A DNA stretch of 64,000 bases from Polaribacter sp. (GCA_028343155.1 JAOLXX010000006.1:1-64000), one strand, 5' to 3'. Shown: positions 16,952 through 25,245, counted from the first letter of the stretch. Program-made: numbers and translations. Notes: a model not told the origin generated them from the sequence alone.

Positions 16952-18148
16952 TTAGTTTCTGACTTGGCCGTTTCCATGCACATACCATCTATTGGTTACT
17001 AAATGTTGTAATCCTATTGGTCCACGTTGGTGTAATTTATCAGTACTAATTGCTAATTCCCCTCCCAAACCTAATTGACCTCCGTCTGTAAAACGAGTAG
17101 ATGCATTATGGTAAACAACGGCAGTATCTACGTTTTCCATAAATAATTTAGCAATCTCATTATCATTGGTAATGATTGCAGAAGAATGTCCTCCAGAATA
17201 GGTATTGATCATAGCAATGGTCGCTTCATTGGAAGCAATTTCACCAATTAAAATTTTGTAATCTAAAAATTCTTCAAACCAAATATCATTGGATGAAAAT
17301 GGGCTAACGTTTTCAAACTTTGAAATCGACTCATCTCCTAAAACTTGTATGTTTTGTTGTTTTAATTCTGCGATCAATGTATTGATGAATTCTTTTTTAT
17401 TCGGTAAATTCTTATCAATTAAAATTTTATCAACGGCATTACAAGCAGATATTTTTGATTTTCCGTTCATAATCACAGCAATAGCAATGTCTATGTCTGC
17501 ATCTTCATGAACATACACAAAATTGTTTCCTCGTCCGCTAATAATAACAGGACAGGTTGCATGTTTTTTTACAAAAGCAATTAAACGTTCTCCCCCTCTA
17601 GGAACAATTAAATCTACTTTTTGCGTTGGTTTCTCCAAAAAAGCTTGTGTTTCAGTTCTGTTGAATTGTAAATATTCTACCCAATCTAATGAAGCATTGT
17701 GTTGCTGTAGAGCTTGATGCCATAAATCCACGATTTTTAAGTTGGAATTTAAGGATTCTTTTCCACCTTTCAATAATATTTTATTTCCTGATTTAAAAGC
17801 AATTCCTGCTGCCTCAACAGTAACATCTGGTCTGGATTCGTAGATAATTAAAATGGAACCAAAAGAAGCCGTTTTGTTATATACCTGCATCCCATTGTCA
17901 TGTTTGAAACTAAAGCGTTCTACGCCAACAGGGTCCTCCTGAGAAGCCAAATGCTTCGCAGCAGCAATCATTTCATCTACTTTTGCATCGTCCACTTTTA
18001 AACGATCAAACATAGAAATATCATCTCCTTTATAAGCGTCTAAATCTTTTTTATTGATGTTAATAATCGCTTCTCTTTCTTGGTCTAGAAGTGAAGCCAT
18101 TGTTAATAAAACAGCATTCCTAGTGTCTATGAATAATAATTTGTTCAT
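16952..18148 (-). CDS. proA: Gamma-glutamyl phosphate reductase
   Basis: A 398-residue aldehyde-dehydrogenase-fold enzyme that reduces gamma-glutamyl phosphate to glutamate semialdehyde. It shows IYESRPDVTVEAAGIAFKSG, LKGGKESLNSN and DLIVPRGGERL, the last being the family signature. The active-site Cys lies in KISACNAVDKILID. It sits between argD and proB and works with them to draw glutamate into proline. Confidence 0.96.
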   Translation of the reverse strand: MNKLLFIDTRNAVLLTMASLLDQEREAIININKKDLDAYKGDDISMFDRLKVDDAKVDEMIAAAKHLASQEDPVGVERFSFKHDNGMQVYNKTASFGSILIIYESRPDVTVEAAGIAFKSGNKILLKGGKESLNSNLKIVDLWHQALQQHNASLDWVEYLQFNRTETQAFLEKPTQKVDLIVPRGGERLIAFVKKHATCPVIISGRGNNFVYVHEDADIDIAIAVIMNGKSKISACNAVDKILIDKNLPNKKEFINTLIAELKQQNIQVLGDESISKFENVSPFSSNDIWFEEFLDYKILIGEIASNEATIAMINTYSGGHSSAIITNDNEIAKLFMENVDTAVVYHNASTRFTDGGQLGLGGELAISTDKLHQRGPIGLQHLVTNRWYVHGNGQVRN

Positions 18149-18211
18149 GGTTCTTGTTTTTTCGTTGATTGGCTATCATCAACTTTCAACTTTTTAATTT
18201 TATTGACTTAT

Positions 18212-19342
18212 TTATTTTGATAAAGCATTCACTAAAGCTTCAAAAAATTGATCGATATGCTCTTTCTTCACATTTAATGGTGGTAAAATTCGCAATAATT
18301 TTTTATTCGCTGCACCTCCCGTAAAAATATGATATTCATAAATTAATTTTTTGCGTAAATCAGCTACTTCATAATCGAATTCCAATCCAAGCATCAATCC
18401 TCTTCCTTTAATCTTTTTTATTTGTGGAATTGTTTTTGCGATTTTGACAAAATAGGCAGACATTTCATTCACATTGTCTATCAAATTTTCTTCTTCAATC
18501 ACGTTTAAAACAGACAAACCCGCAGCACATGCCAAATGATTTCCGCCAAAAGTGGTTCCTAACATACCATATTTTGCTTCAATATCTGGGTGAATTAAAA
18601 TTCCGCCAATTGGAAATCCATTTCCCATTCCTTTTGCAATTGTAATAATATCTGGCGTTACATTATAATGTTGAAAGGCAAAGAATTTACCTGATCTTGC
18701 GTAACCAGACTGAACTTCATCAGCAATAAAGAGTGTATTATTTGCTTTACAAAGAACATCAACTTGTTCAAAAAAGGCACCAGTTGCTTGATCTAAACCT
18801 CCAACTCCTTGAATAAATTCTAGAATTACAGCACAAACATCCCCTTTTTCTAATTCTCTCTTTACACCTTCAATATCATTTAAATCTAAAATGGTCACTT
18901 TTTGTTGCGCATTTATTGGCGCTATGATATTTTTATTATCTGTTACAGCAACTGCAGCAGAAGTACGTCCGTGAAAACCATTTTTAAAAGCAAGTACTCT
19001 TGATTTTTTAGTTTTAAAAGACGCTAGTTTTAGCGCATTTTCATTTGCTTCCGCGCCAGAACTGCATAGAAACAATTCATAGTCTTTACAGCCAGAAAGA
19101 GCTTCAATTTTGTCAGCTAATTCTACTTGTAATGGGTTTTGAATTGCATTTGAATAAAAGCCTAATTTTGCAACCTGACTTGTTATTGCTTCTACATATT
19201 TTGGATGTCCATGACCTATAGAAATGACAGCGTGCCCACCATATAAGTCTAAATATTCCGTATTGTTTTCATCATAGACATAGACTCCTTTACCGCTAAT
19301 TGGTGTGACATCATACAAAGGATAAACGTTAAATAATGGCAT
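18212..19342 (-). CDS. argD: Acetylornithine/N-succinylornithine aminotransferase
   Basis: A class-III PLP-dependent aminotransferase of 376 residues. PLP-site features include GGHAVISIGHGHP, CSSGAEANENALKLA, the FHGRTSAAVAVT segment, DEVQSGYARSGKFFAF, and the Schiff-base lysine in TIAKGMGNGFPIGG. It converts N-acylglutamate semialdehyde to N-acylornithine. It is only 5 bp from proC and 63 bp from proA, so arginine and proline genes alternate here in one transcript. Confidence 0.95.
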   Translation of the reverse strand: MPLFNVYPLYDVTPISGKGVYVYDENNTEYLDLYGGHAVISIGHGHPKYVEAITSQVAKLGFYSNAIQNPLQVELADKIEALSGCKDYELFLCSSGAEANENALKLASFKTKKSRVLAFKNGFHGRTSAAVAVTDNKNIIAPINAQQKVTILDLNDIEGVKRELEKGDVCAVILEFIQGVGGLDQATGAFFEQVDVLCKANNTLFIADEVQSGYARSGKFFAFQHYNVTPDIITIAKGMGNGFPIGGILIHPDIEAKYGMLGTTFGGNHLACAAGLSVLNVIEEENLIDNVNEMSAYFVKIAKTIPQIKKIKGRGLMLGLEFDYEVADLRKKLIYEYHIFTGGAANKKLLRILPPLNVKKEHIDQFFEALVNALSK

Positions 19343-19347
19343 TTTTT

Positions 19348-20139
19348 TTATTTTTTTATTTGGTTGATTTTATCAAATGATTTATTAATTCCTTTAATTA
19401 AAGAGGAGCTTAATCCTTGGTGTTCCATTTCGTTTAAACCTTCAATGGTACAGCCTCCAGGTGTGGTAACTCGATCTATTTCTGTTTCAGGATGATTCCC
19501 AGATTCCTTCAATAAGGTTGCCGCTCCGAAACAAGTTTGCATTGCCAATTCATGTGCTTGATCTGCTTCAAAACCCAATTGTATTGCACCTTGAGTTGTC
19601 GCTCTAATTAAACGCATCCAAAAGGCAATTCCGCTCGCACAAATAACAGTTGCAGCTTGTAATTGTTCTTCAGGGATTTCCATAGAAAGTCCTAAACTAT
19701 TAAAAATAGTTTTTGCAAGTGCTATTTTTTCTTTCCCTTTTATATTGGAAGAGATACAAGTCATAGATTGCCCAACAGCAGTTGCAGTATTTGGCATTGA
19801 TCTAATAATAAATGTGTCTTGACCAACAATAGCTTCAATTTTTGCAATAGAAAACCCCGTGATTACTGAGATTAAAACATGATGAGCGCCTAAAGACGGT
19901 TGAATTTTTTTTAAAAGACTCTCTAAATGCCTTGGCTGAACAGCAAATAATAAAACATCAGAATTATATATAGCTTCCTGATTATCAGAAGTTAAAATTA
20001 CTTCACTAAAATCATTAAATTCTATAATTGATTTTGTATTTCTTTTTGTTAAATACAAAGAACTGACTATTTTATTTTTCAATAAACCTTTTGCAATTGA
20101 TTGTCCTAATCCTCCTGCACCAATAATAGCTACTTTCAT
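19348..20139 (-). CDS. proC: Pyrroline-5-carboxylate reductase
   Basis: The 263-residue enzyme has an N-terminal Rossmann motif (IIGAGGLGQSIAKGLLK), the VQPRHLE segment, RSMPNTATAVGQS, and the C-terminal dimerisation helix with the family signature around DRVTTPGGCTIEGL. It makes the last step to proline using NAD(P)H. The gap upstream to argC (195 bp) is the longest inside the locus, so an internal promoter is possible, but I see no matching -7 element. Confidence 0.95.
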   Translation of the reverse strand: MKVAIIGAGGLGQSIAKGLLKNKIVSSLYLTKRNTKSIIEFNDFSEVILTSDNQEAIYNSDVLLFAVQPRHLESLLKKIQPSLGAHHVLISVITGFSIAKIEAIVGQDTFIIRSMPNTATAVGQSMTCISSNIKGKEKIALAKTIFNSLGLSMEIPEEQLQAATVICASGIAFWMRLIRATTQGAIQLGFEADQAHELAMQTCFGAATLLKESGNHPETEIDRVTTPGGCTIEGLNEMEHQGLSSSLIKGINKSFDKINQIKK

Positions 20140-20334
20140 AGTTGTTCGTTTTTATTTCTTGGTTTTTTAGTGGCTGTTAATAACACAAATGAACCACCAA
20201 AAACCGACAATTATTTTAAAAATAATTTATTCTTTTAATTAGAAAAGTCTTTTACTTTTCACTTTCTAGGCATTTTTGTATTTTAATAATTCCAAGGTTT
20301 TTATATCTTGAAGAGTACTTCTTATCTGATTCCT
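20140..20334. other. Longest gap within the arginine/proline locus
   Basis: 195 AT-rich bases between argC and proC. It contains one 7-bp inverted repeat (GAAAAGT, 5-nt loop, ACTTTTC at 20242-20260) and no open frame worth calling. Confidence 0.5.
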
Positions 20335-21318
20335 TTAAAAGTAATTGGCTTTTAAGTTTAATCCCATTGTTTCTTCAAAGTTATACATTAAATTCATATT
20401 CTGAATGGCTTGACCAGAAGCCCCTTTCAATAAATTATCGATAGTACTTGTTATCAGCAATTTATTCCCATGCTTTACCAAATGAATTAAACATTTATTT
20501 GTATTTACTACTTGTTTCATATGAATATCATTTTCTGAAACAAAGGTAAAAGTCGCTTCTTTATAATACTCTTGATACATTTTTATTGCTGTTTCAATAC
20601 TACCTTTAAATTTTGTGTAAGTAGTTGCAAATATTCCTCTAGAGAAATTTCCTCTATTTGGCATGAAATTAATTTCAGCTGAAAAATCAGCTTGTAATTG
20701 ATGTACGGTTTGATTAATTTCTCCTAAATGCTGATGATTAAAAGCTTTGTAATGAGAAAAATTATTATCTCTCCATGTAAAATGTGTTGTTGAAGACAAA
20801 GACGTTCCGGCTCCGGTTGCACCTGTAACCGCATTAATATGTACATCATTTTCTAACAATCCATGAGCTGCTAAGGGTAAAATCGCCAATTGTAAAGCCG
20901 TTGCAAAGCAACCTGGGTTTGCAATATATTTGGCTTTTTTGATAACTTCTTTGTCCAGTTCTGGCAAACCATATACAAATTCTTTTCCTTTAAAATTCTT
21001 GTCAGCAACCAATCTAAAATCATTACTTAAATCAATGATTTTTGTGTGATTTGAAAAATCATTTTTTTCTAAAAAATCAGTTGAATTTCCGTGGCCTAAA
21101 CATAAAAATAAGACATCAACGTTTGCATTAATCTCACTTGTAAAATTAATTTCTGTACTACCAATTAAATCTTGATGCACTTTATATAGTTTGTTACCAG
21201 CATTGGAGGTACTATACACGAAATTAATGTTCGTTTCTGGGTGATTTAATACCAATCGTATTAATTCACCAGCGGTATAACCTGCACCACCTATAATTCC
21301 TACTTCTAATTTTTTCAT
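20335..21318 (-). CDS. argC: N-acetyl-gamma-glutamyl-phosphate reductase
   Basis: This 327-residue enzyme reduces N-acylglutamyl phosphate to the semialdehyde. It has GIIGGAGYTAGELIRLVLNHP at the N-terminus, where NADP binds, and the active-site cysteine in ANPGCFATALQLA. HFTWRDNNFSHYKAFNHQHLGEI contains the conserved catalytic His region. It follows argG by 58 bp in the minus direction. Confidence 0.96.
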   Translation of the reverse strand: MKKLEVGIIGGAGYTAGELIRLVLNHPETNINFVYSTSNAGNKLYKVHQDLIGSTEINFTSEINANVDVLFLCLGHGNSTDFLEKNDFSNHTKIIDLSNDFRLVADKNFKGKEFVYGLPELDKEVIKKAKYIANPGCFATALQLAILPLAAHGLLENDVHINAVTGATGAGTSLSSTTHFTWRDNNFSHYKAFNHQHLGEINQTVHQLQADFSAEINFMPNRGNFSRGIFATTYTKFKGSIETAIKMYQEYYKEATFTFVSENDIHMKQVVNTNKCLIHLVKHGNKLLITSTIDNLLKGASGQAIQNMNLMYNFEETMGLNLKANYF

Positions 21319-21376
21319 TTTTAATAATATTTGACCTTTATACCTTCAACGTTTTAAAAACCTTTTAGGAAAAAGT

Positions 21377-22552
21377 CTACGAGTTTACTTGTCTATATAT
21401 TTTATTTTGATTTCCTAAAATCTTAATAAACCCTTTTGCATCGTCTGCAGTCCAGGTTTTATTTTCTTCTCCATAAGTACTAAATTCATTAGACATTAAA
21501 TCATGATCAGAAACAATTCCGTCTAGAGAAAAATGATACGGCTTTATAGTGACCACCACATTCCCAGAAACCATTTTTTGAGAACTTTGCAAAAAAGCTT
21601 CCGTATCTCTCATAACAGGATCTAAATATTGTCCTTCGTGTAAATGCATTCCATAGAAGCTAGATAAATATTCTTTATGTTGTAATTGCCATTTTGTCAA
21701 GTTATGTTTCTCTAACAAATGGTGTGCTTTTACTGTAATTAAAGCAGCAGCAGCTTCAAACCCAACACGCCCTTTAGTACCAACAATAGTGTCACCCACA
21801 TGAATATCTCTACCAATTGCATACGCAGCAGCAATTTCATTGAGATTTTCAATATTTATTTCTGGCAAATTTTCAGCACCGTTTAAAGCAACGAATTCCC
21901 CATTTTTAAAAGTAAGCGTTACTTTTTCTTCTCCTTGTTTTTTTAGTTGAGATGGATATGCTTCACTTGGTAAAGGTTTTTCAGAATTCAACGTTTCTAC
22001 ACCACCAACACTTGTTCCCCAAAGACCTTTATTTACAGAGTACTTCGTTTTTTTCCAAGGCATATCAATTCCTTCAGATTTTAAATAATCTATTTCTTCT
22101 TGTCTTGTTAATTTTCCATCTCTAATTGGTGTAATAATTTTAATTCCTGGTGCCAATGTTTGAAAAATCATATCAAAACGTACTTGGTCATTTCCAGCAC
22201 CAGTACTTCCGTGTGCAATATATTCTGCATCAATACTTTTTGCATATTCAATAATTTCAATTGCCTGAATAATTCTTTCGGCACTAACAGATAGTGGGTA
22301 GGTGCTGTTTTTTAATACATTCCCAAATATTAAATATTTTACGACTTTGTTATAGAAAGTGGCAACGGCATCAATGTTTTTATAGGTAGAAACACCCATT
22401 TTATAAGCATTGCTTTCGATGTGTTTAATTTCTTCTTTAGTAAAACCACCTGTGTTTACACTTACTGCATGTACATCGTATTCTTTTGATAGACTTACCG
22501 CACAATATGATGTATCTAAACCACCACTATATGCTATTACTAATTTTTTCAT
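21377..22552 (-). CDS. argG: Argininosuccinate synthase
   Basis: A 391-residue ATP-pyrophosphatase-fold enzyme that joins citrulline and aspartate. The N-terminal PP-loop AYSGGLDTSYCAVSL is present, along with GSTGAGNDQVRFD and the GRVGFEAAAALI segment. Second gene of the locus, 9 bp after the GNAT gene, so the two are translated from the same message. Confidence 0.97.
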   Translation of the reverse strand: MKKLVIAYSGGLDTSYCAVSLSKEYDVHAVSVNTGGFTKEEIKHIESNAYKMGVSTYKNIDAVATFYNKVVKYLIFGNVLKNSTYPLSVSAERIIQAIEIIEYAKSIDAEYIAHGSTGAGNDQVRFDMIFQTLAPGIKIITPIRDGKLTRQEEIDYLKSEGIDMPWKKTKYSVNKGLWGTSVGGVETLNSEKPLPSEAYPSQLKKQGEEKVTLTFKNGEFVALNGAENLPEINIENLNEIAAAYAIGRDIHVGDTIVGTKGRVGFEAAAALITVKAHHLLEKHNLTKWQLQHKEYLSSFYGMHLHEGQYLDPVMRDTEAFLQSSQKMVSGNVVVTIKPYHFSLDGIVSDHDLMSNEFSTYGEENKTWTADDAKGFIKILGNQNKIYRQVNS

Positions 22553-22561
22553 TTGTTTTAT

Positions 22562-23128
22562 TTATTTCAATTGTCTTATTTGCGATTCAAAAGATGGGTT
22601 TACAAAATATTTGTAACTTAACTCATCTCTTAATTTTCCTATTTTTTCAAGTTCTTCTACCAATATTTTAGACATTTCAGACAGCATAATATGTGTCATA
22701 CCCAGCAATTCATTGTAATGATGCACCTTTGCGGTCTGCGCTATGGAAATAAGAAAGTCGTTTGTGTATAACTCTGTCATTCTAAACATTAATAACAATC
22801 CTAAATTATAATTACGAAAGCCTCTATCTACCCATAAAGAAGAGCGTTCATATACAGAATACCCTTTGACATGATGCTCGTGTGCAAAAATATGCCCTAT
22901 TACTTTTCCCTGCTTTTTCATTAAAAAACAACCGTTTTTTAAACGTCTTTTTAATAAGGTTACACTAACAAAATATAACGTAGGTAGTGCTTTAGATCTT
23001 TCCGAGATGACTGTTAATATTGCTTCTGGAAGTTCATGAACCAACTCGATTTTTATACCTTCCTCAGCGCAATAAGCTTCTGCGTTAAAAATAACACTTT
23101 CAATAGCTGTTTTCAATATGATGTTCAT
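22562..23128 (-). CDS. GNAT-family acyltransferase heading the arginine locus, candidate N-acylglutamate synthase
   Basis: A 188-residue GNAT protein with the core KVIGHIFAHEHHVKGYSVYE, LWVDRGFRNYNLGLLLMFRM (motif A, with the usual Gly-x-Gly replaced by Asn-Leu-Gly-Leu) and an extended C-terminal part. It is the first gene of the locus and is 9 bp from argG. From memory, an equivalent GNAT gene sits next to argG in Bacteroides thetaiotaomicron and genetic data there assigned it the missing N-acylglutamate synthase step. No ordinary argA or argJ is in the window, so this protein is the natural candidate. Whether it uses acetyl-CoA or succinyl-CoA cannot be read from sequence. Confidence 0.82.
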   Translation of the reverse strand: MNIILKTAIESVIFNAEAYCAEEGIKIELVHELPEAILTVISERSKALPTLYFVSVTLLKRRLKNGCFLMKKQGKVIGHIFAHEHHVKGYSVYERSSLWVDRGFRNYNLGLLLMFRMTELYTNDFLISIAQTAKVHHYNELLGMTHIMLSEMSKILVEELEKIGKLRDELSYKYFVNPSFESQIRQLK

Positions 23129-23204
23129 TATTTGTGATGTCTTATATAAAGACTTTTTATTTTAATTATAAATTAAGACAAAGTTTAAAATTCGTCGTTT
23201 CTAC

Positions 23205-23348
23205 TTGCTACTATAAAATAGTGGCAAAAAGCTGCTTTTAATAATAACGGAAGAATGAAAGTGAATCACTTTCTTAAACTGAACAGCCCCTAGGGACGTG
23301 TTTTAGGAAAACGCAAAACAGCCGTTTTAGTATTTTCTACTAAAACGG
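23205..23348. ncRNA. Cluster of four consecutive hairpins upstream of the arginine locus; possible structured leader or small RNA
   Basis: Four inverted repeats follow one another: 23205-23227 (10-bp stem, 3-nt loop), 23257-23273 (GAAAGTG, AAT, CACTTTC, perfect), 23298-23314 (7-bp stem, AGG loop) and 23322-23348 (CCGTTTTAGTA, 5-nt loop, perfect 11-bp stem). The first and third have one imperfect pair that would be G-U in plus-strand RNA but A-C in minus-strand RNA, which slightly favours a plus-strand transcript. A minus-strand promoter candidate at 23448-23455 would instead make this the arginine-operon leader. I do not recognise a known RNA family. Confidence 0.3.
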
Positions 23349-23805
23349 AAGAGATAAGAGATATGTTGTTTCCTGTTTTCACTGAATAACTACATTAACT
23401 ATTAACTCTAAATCGTCGGCCGTAGCCCCTTTCGTTAATATTTTATGCAAAACTACAACTTATCATTAAATAAAAAAAACAAACAAAGGCTTTCTTGAGA
23501 AAATGTATGAAACCGTTCAGATAGGTTTTAAGTTATCATTCGAAGCCATTATTTTTTTTAGCTGTAGTTTTGATTAAAAAAGATTACTTTTGATCAATAT
23601 TCCCCCGTAAATTTTATTTGCAACCGTTTGAAGGCAAACGAATGAATTGGTTTTTTATAAAGCAATGATTATTTTGTTTTTTGTTAAGCACATCTTATAA
23701 CGGCAAACCAAACGTTTGTATTAACTGTTGGCATTCTTTATGAATGAAAACAGAAAAAAAAAGAGTGTAATGTTTTTTATAATTTTAAATATTTATTGAA
23801 GTAAA
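23349..23805. other. Remainder of the 677-bp divergent gap between the arginine locus and the next plus-strand gene
   Basis: It holds an unusually GC-rich patch around 23413-23433 (CGTCGGCCGTAGCCCC), a GTTTCCTGTTTT motif (23368-23379) that recurs before cspA, and a small inverted repeat CGTTTG-AAGG-CAAACG near 23625-23640. No gene is evident. Confidence 0.5.
23448..23455 (-). promoter_or_regulatory. Candidate -7 element for the arginine/proline locus (TAGTTTTG)
   Basis: TAGTTTTG on the minus strand fits TAnnTTTG. A TTTG that could be the -33 box lies at 23480-23483, with a 24-nt spacer, one base longer than usual. Transcription from here would give a leader of about 310 nt that includes all four hairpins. 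Confidence 0.35.
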
Positions 23806-24141
23806 ATGAATTATCACAATAAAAAATTTAAAACTGTTGAAAGTTCTGATAATGGAGCAGTTTCTGCCGACACTCTTTTTGAATACAAACAAGTTGGAAA
23901 TATAGTGACTGCTAAGTATTGTGGAGGAGAAATTGTAAGCGGACACCTAATTGGAATAGTTGCTGAAAATGGAAGTATTAATATGCGCTATCATCAGGTG
24001 AATTTGAAAGATGAATTAATGACGGGTAGTTGCTTTTCAAAACCTGAGGTTTTGCCAAATGGAAAAATAAGGCTTTATGAAAGTTGGAAATGGACTTCAG
24101 GTGATGCATCAAGTGGAAAATCTATTTTGGAGGAGCAATAA
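23806..24141 (+). CDS. Conserved small protein of unknown function
   Basis: A 111-residue soluble protein starting MNYHNKKFKTVESSDNG, with no signal peptide and no membrane segment. The repeated pattern of short beta strands with GG/GxI turns (YCGGEIVSGHLIGIVAENG, then NMRYHQVNLKDELMTG, then PEVLPNGKIRLYESWKWTSG) suggests a small all-beta fold. From memory, close relatives in many genomes are labelled n-acetylglutamate synthase without evidence; it has no GNAT or kinase motifs, so I do not accept that name even though the arginine locus lies next door. The coding strand is opposite to the arginine genes. A 24-bp repeat follows 15 bp after its stop. Confidence 0.7.
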   Translation: MNYHNKKFKTVESSDNGAVSADTLFEYKQVGNIVTAKYCGGEIVSGHLIGIVAENGSINMRYHQVNLKDELMTGSCFSKPEVLPNGKIRLYESWKWTSGDASSGKSILEEQ

Positions 24142-24155
24142 TAAAAGTAGTATCC

Positions 24156-24179
24156 CAAATTTATCATCGTAAATGAGGC
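24156..24179 (+). repeat. Direct repeat copy 1 (24 bp)
   Basis: This sequence, containing ATCATCGTAAATGAGGC, recurs at 24493-24516 with one mismatch. It lies 15 bp after the preceding gene. Confidence 0.85.
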
Positions 24180-24221
24180 AATATTAAAAAACCAAATGAG
24201 AAAGAAAAAATAATAGTTATT

Positions 24222-24488
24222 ATGGAAACAAATAAACTAACGGCTTATGAAAACCGAAAAGTAAATCCCACAACAATTTGGATGTTATTCCTATTCTTTG
24301 GATGGTCTTATGGTTCATTAAATAAAGTTGGACTTCAAATCCTATTCTACCTGACTCTTGGTGGTTTAGGGATATGGTTTTTAATTCGATTTTTCACACT
24401 TTCTGACGCGATAAAGACTTTTAATAGAAATATTGCAATAGAAGTTGGTTTAAATAACAAAGAAATGGCGCTCCTTAAGATATTGTAG
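24222..24488 (+). CDS. Small membrane protein, TM2-domain-like
   Basis: An 88-residue protein. Residues about 15-30 (NPTTIWMLFLFFGWSYG) and 35-60 (VGLQILFYLTLGGLGIWFLIRFFTL) form two hydrophobic helices separated by a short polar turn, the typical TM2 layout with a glycine-rich second helix. The N-terminus (METNKLTAYENRKVNP) is probably cytoplasmic. Function unknown. It starts about 80 bp after the previous small gene and ends 4 bp before the second copy of the 24-bp repeat, so it sits between two direct repeats. Confidence 0.72.
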   Translation: METNKLTAYENRKVNPTTIWMLFLFFGWSYGSLNKVGLQILFYLTLGGLGIWFLIRFFTLSDAIKTFNRNIAIEVGLNNKEMALLKIL

Positions 24489-24492
24489 CCAA

Positions 24493-24516
24493 CAAATTCA
24501 TCATCGTAAATGAGGC
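24493..24516 (+). repeat. Direct repeat copy 2 (24 bp, one mismatch to copy 1)
   Basis: Second copy, 337 bp after the first. It follows the TM2-like gene directly, so each of two unrelated small genes is followed by the same repeat. Confidence 0.85.
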
Positions 24517-24678
24517 GAAATGCATACAAAAAGAGCGGTATTTTCTTATGCTATTTAGTATCTATTTGAAAATAAAGGGATTTCATCCAATTGAAAAAAA
24601 ATAATTATTTCAATTAAAGTTTAAAGAAATGATTCTATCTTTGATAGAAGATTTAACATATTAAGAAACCAAAAACGG

Positions 24679-25245
24679 ATGATTAAAAAAAATATTCTAT
24701 TAATAATAGCATTTTCAATTTTAGCTTTTATAGTCAGCTGTAGTGGCAATAGTAAATTCAATATTGAAAAAGGAAAGGTAGGGACTATTACAACTAAAAC
24801 AACGATTCAAGAATTAGCAACTTTTTTTAAAAACGATTCAATAGTCAGTAATTTAAGTGAAGGCGCACAGGGTAATAACTATTTTCAAGAAGATGATGAA
24901 TACTTTGTTTTTGAAAAAGGAGGAAAGCTATTGCTAACCATTATACCAAGAGAGCAATTAGATAGTACTTCAACAATCAAGAGTATTGAAATCCATGACG
25001 CTCGTTTTAGAACTGCATCAGGGATCAATATCAATTCAAGTTTTTCTGAAATTAATTTAAACAATACAATTCATAAAGTAGAACGTACATTTTCTTCCGC
25101 AATGTTGTTTTTAGACAATTTAAATAGCACGATTACAATAGATAATGAGGAATTGGGTTTAAAGGGATTCAATAATCAAAAGATTACCAAGGAACAAATT
25201 CCAGACTTAGCAAAAATGAAAACATTTATCGTTTGGTTTAATTAG
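24679..25245 (+). CDS. Putative lipoprotein of unknown function
   Basis: A 188-residue protein with a lipoprotein signal peptide: a hydrophobic stretch followed by the lipobox FIVSCSG, Cys at about residue 21. The mature part is polar and mostly beta/loop in character (DEYFVFEKGGKLLLTIIPRE, IEIHDARFRTASGININSSFSEI). No domain is recognised. It stands alone on the plus strand and ends before a strong terminator shared with folD. Confidence 0.7.
   Translation: MIKKNILLIIAFSILAFIVSCSGNSKFNIEKGKVGTITTKTTIQELATFFKNDSIVSNLSEGAQGNNYFQEDDEYFVFEKGGKLLLTIIPREQLDSTSTIKSIEIHDARFRTASGININSSFSEINLNNTIHKVERTFSSAMLFLDNLNSTITIDNEELGLKGFNNQKITKEQIPDLAKMKTFIVWFN

Noticed and set aside
20242..20260. Hairpin between argC and proC as a terminator
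   Set aside because: A 7-bp AT-rich stem without a convincing U tract; the genes beyond it belong to the same pathway.
22562..23128. ArgR-like regulator at the head of the arginine locus
   Set aside because: The protein has a GNAT fold with motif A and no winged-helix or arginine-binding domain; no argR is in the window.
23401..23450. tRNA or tmRNA gene in the GC-rich patch
   Set aside because: No acceptor stem, no T-loop GGTTCGA and no CCA end can be fitted; the patch is too short.
23806..24516. Integron cassette array
   Set aside because: Two gene-plus-repeat units exist, but no integrase gene and no convincing attC core sites (GTTRRRY/RYYYAAC pair) were seen.
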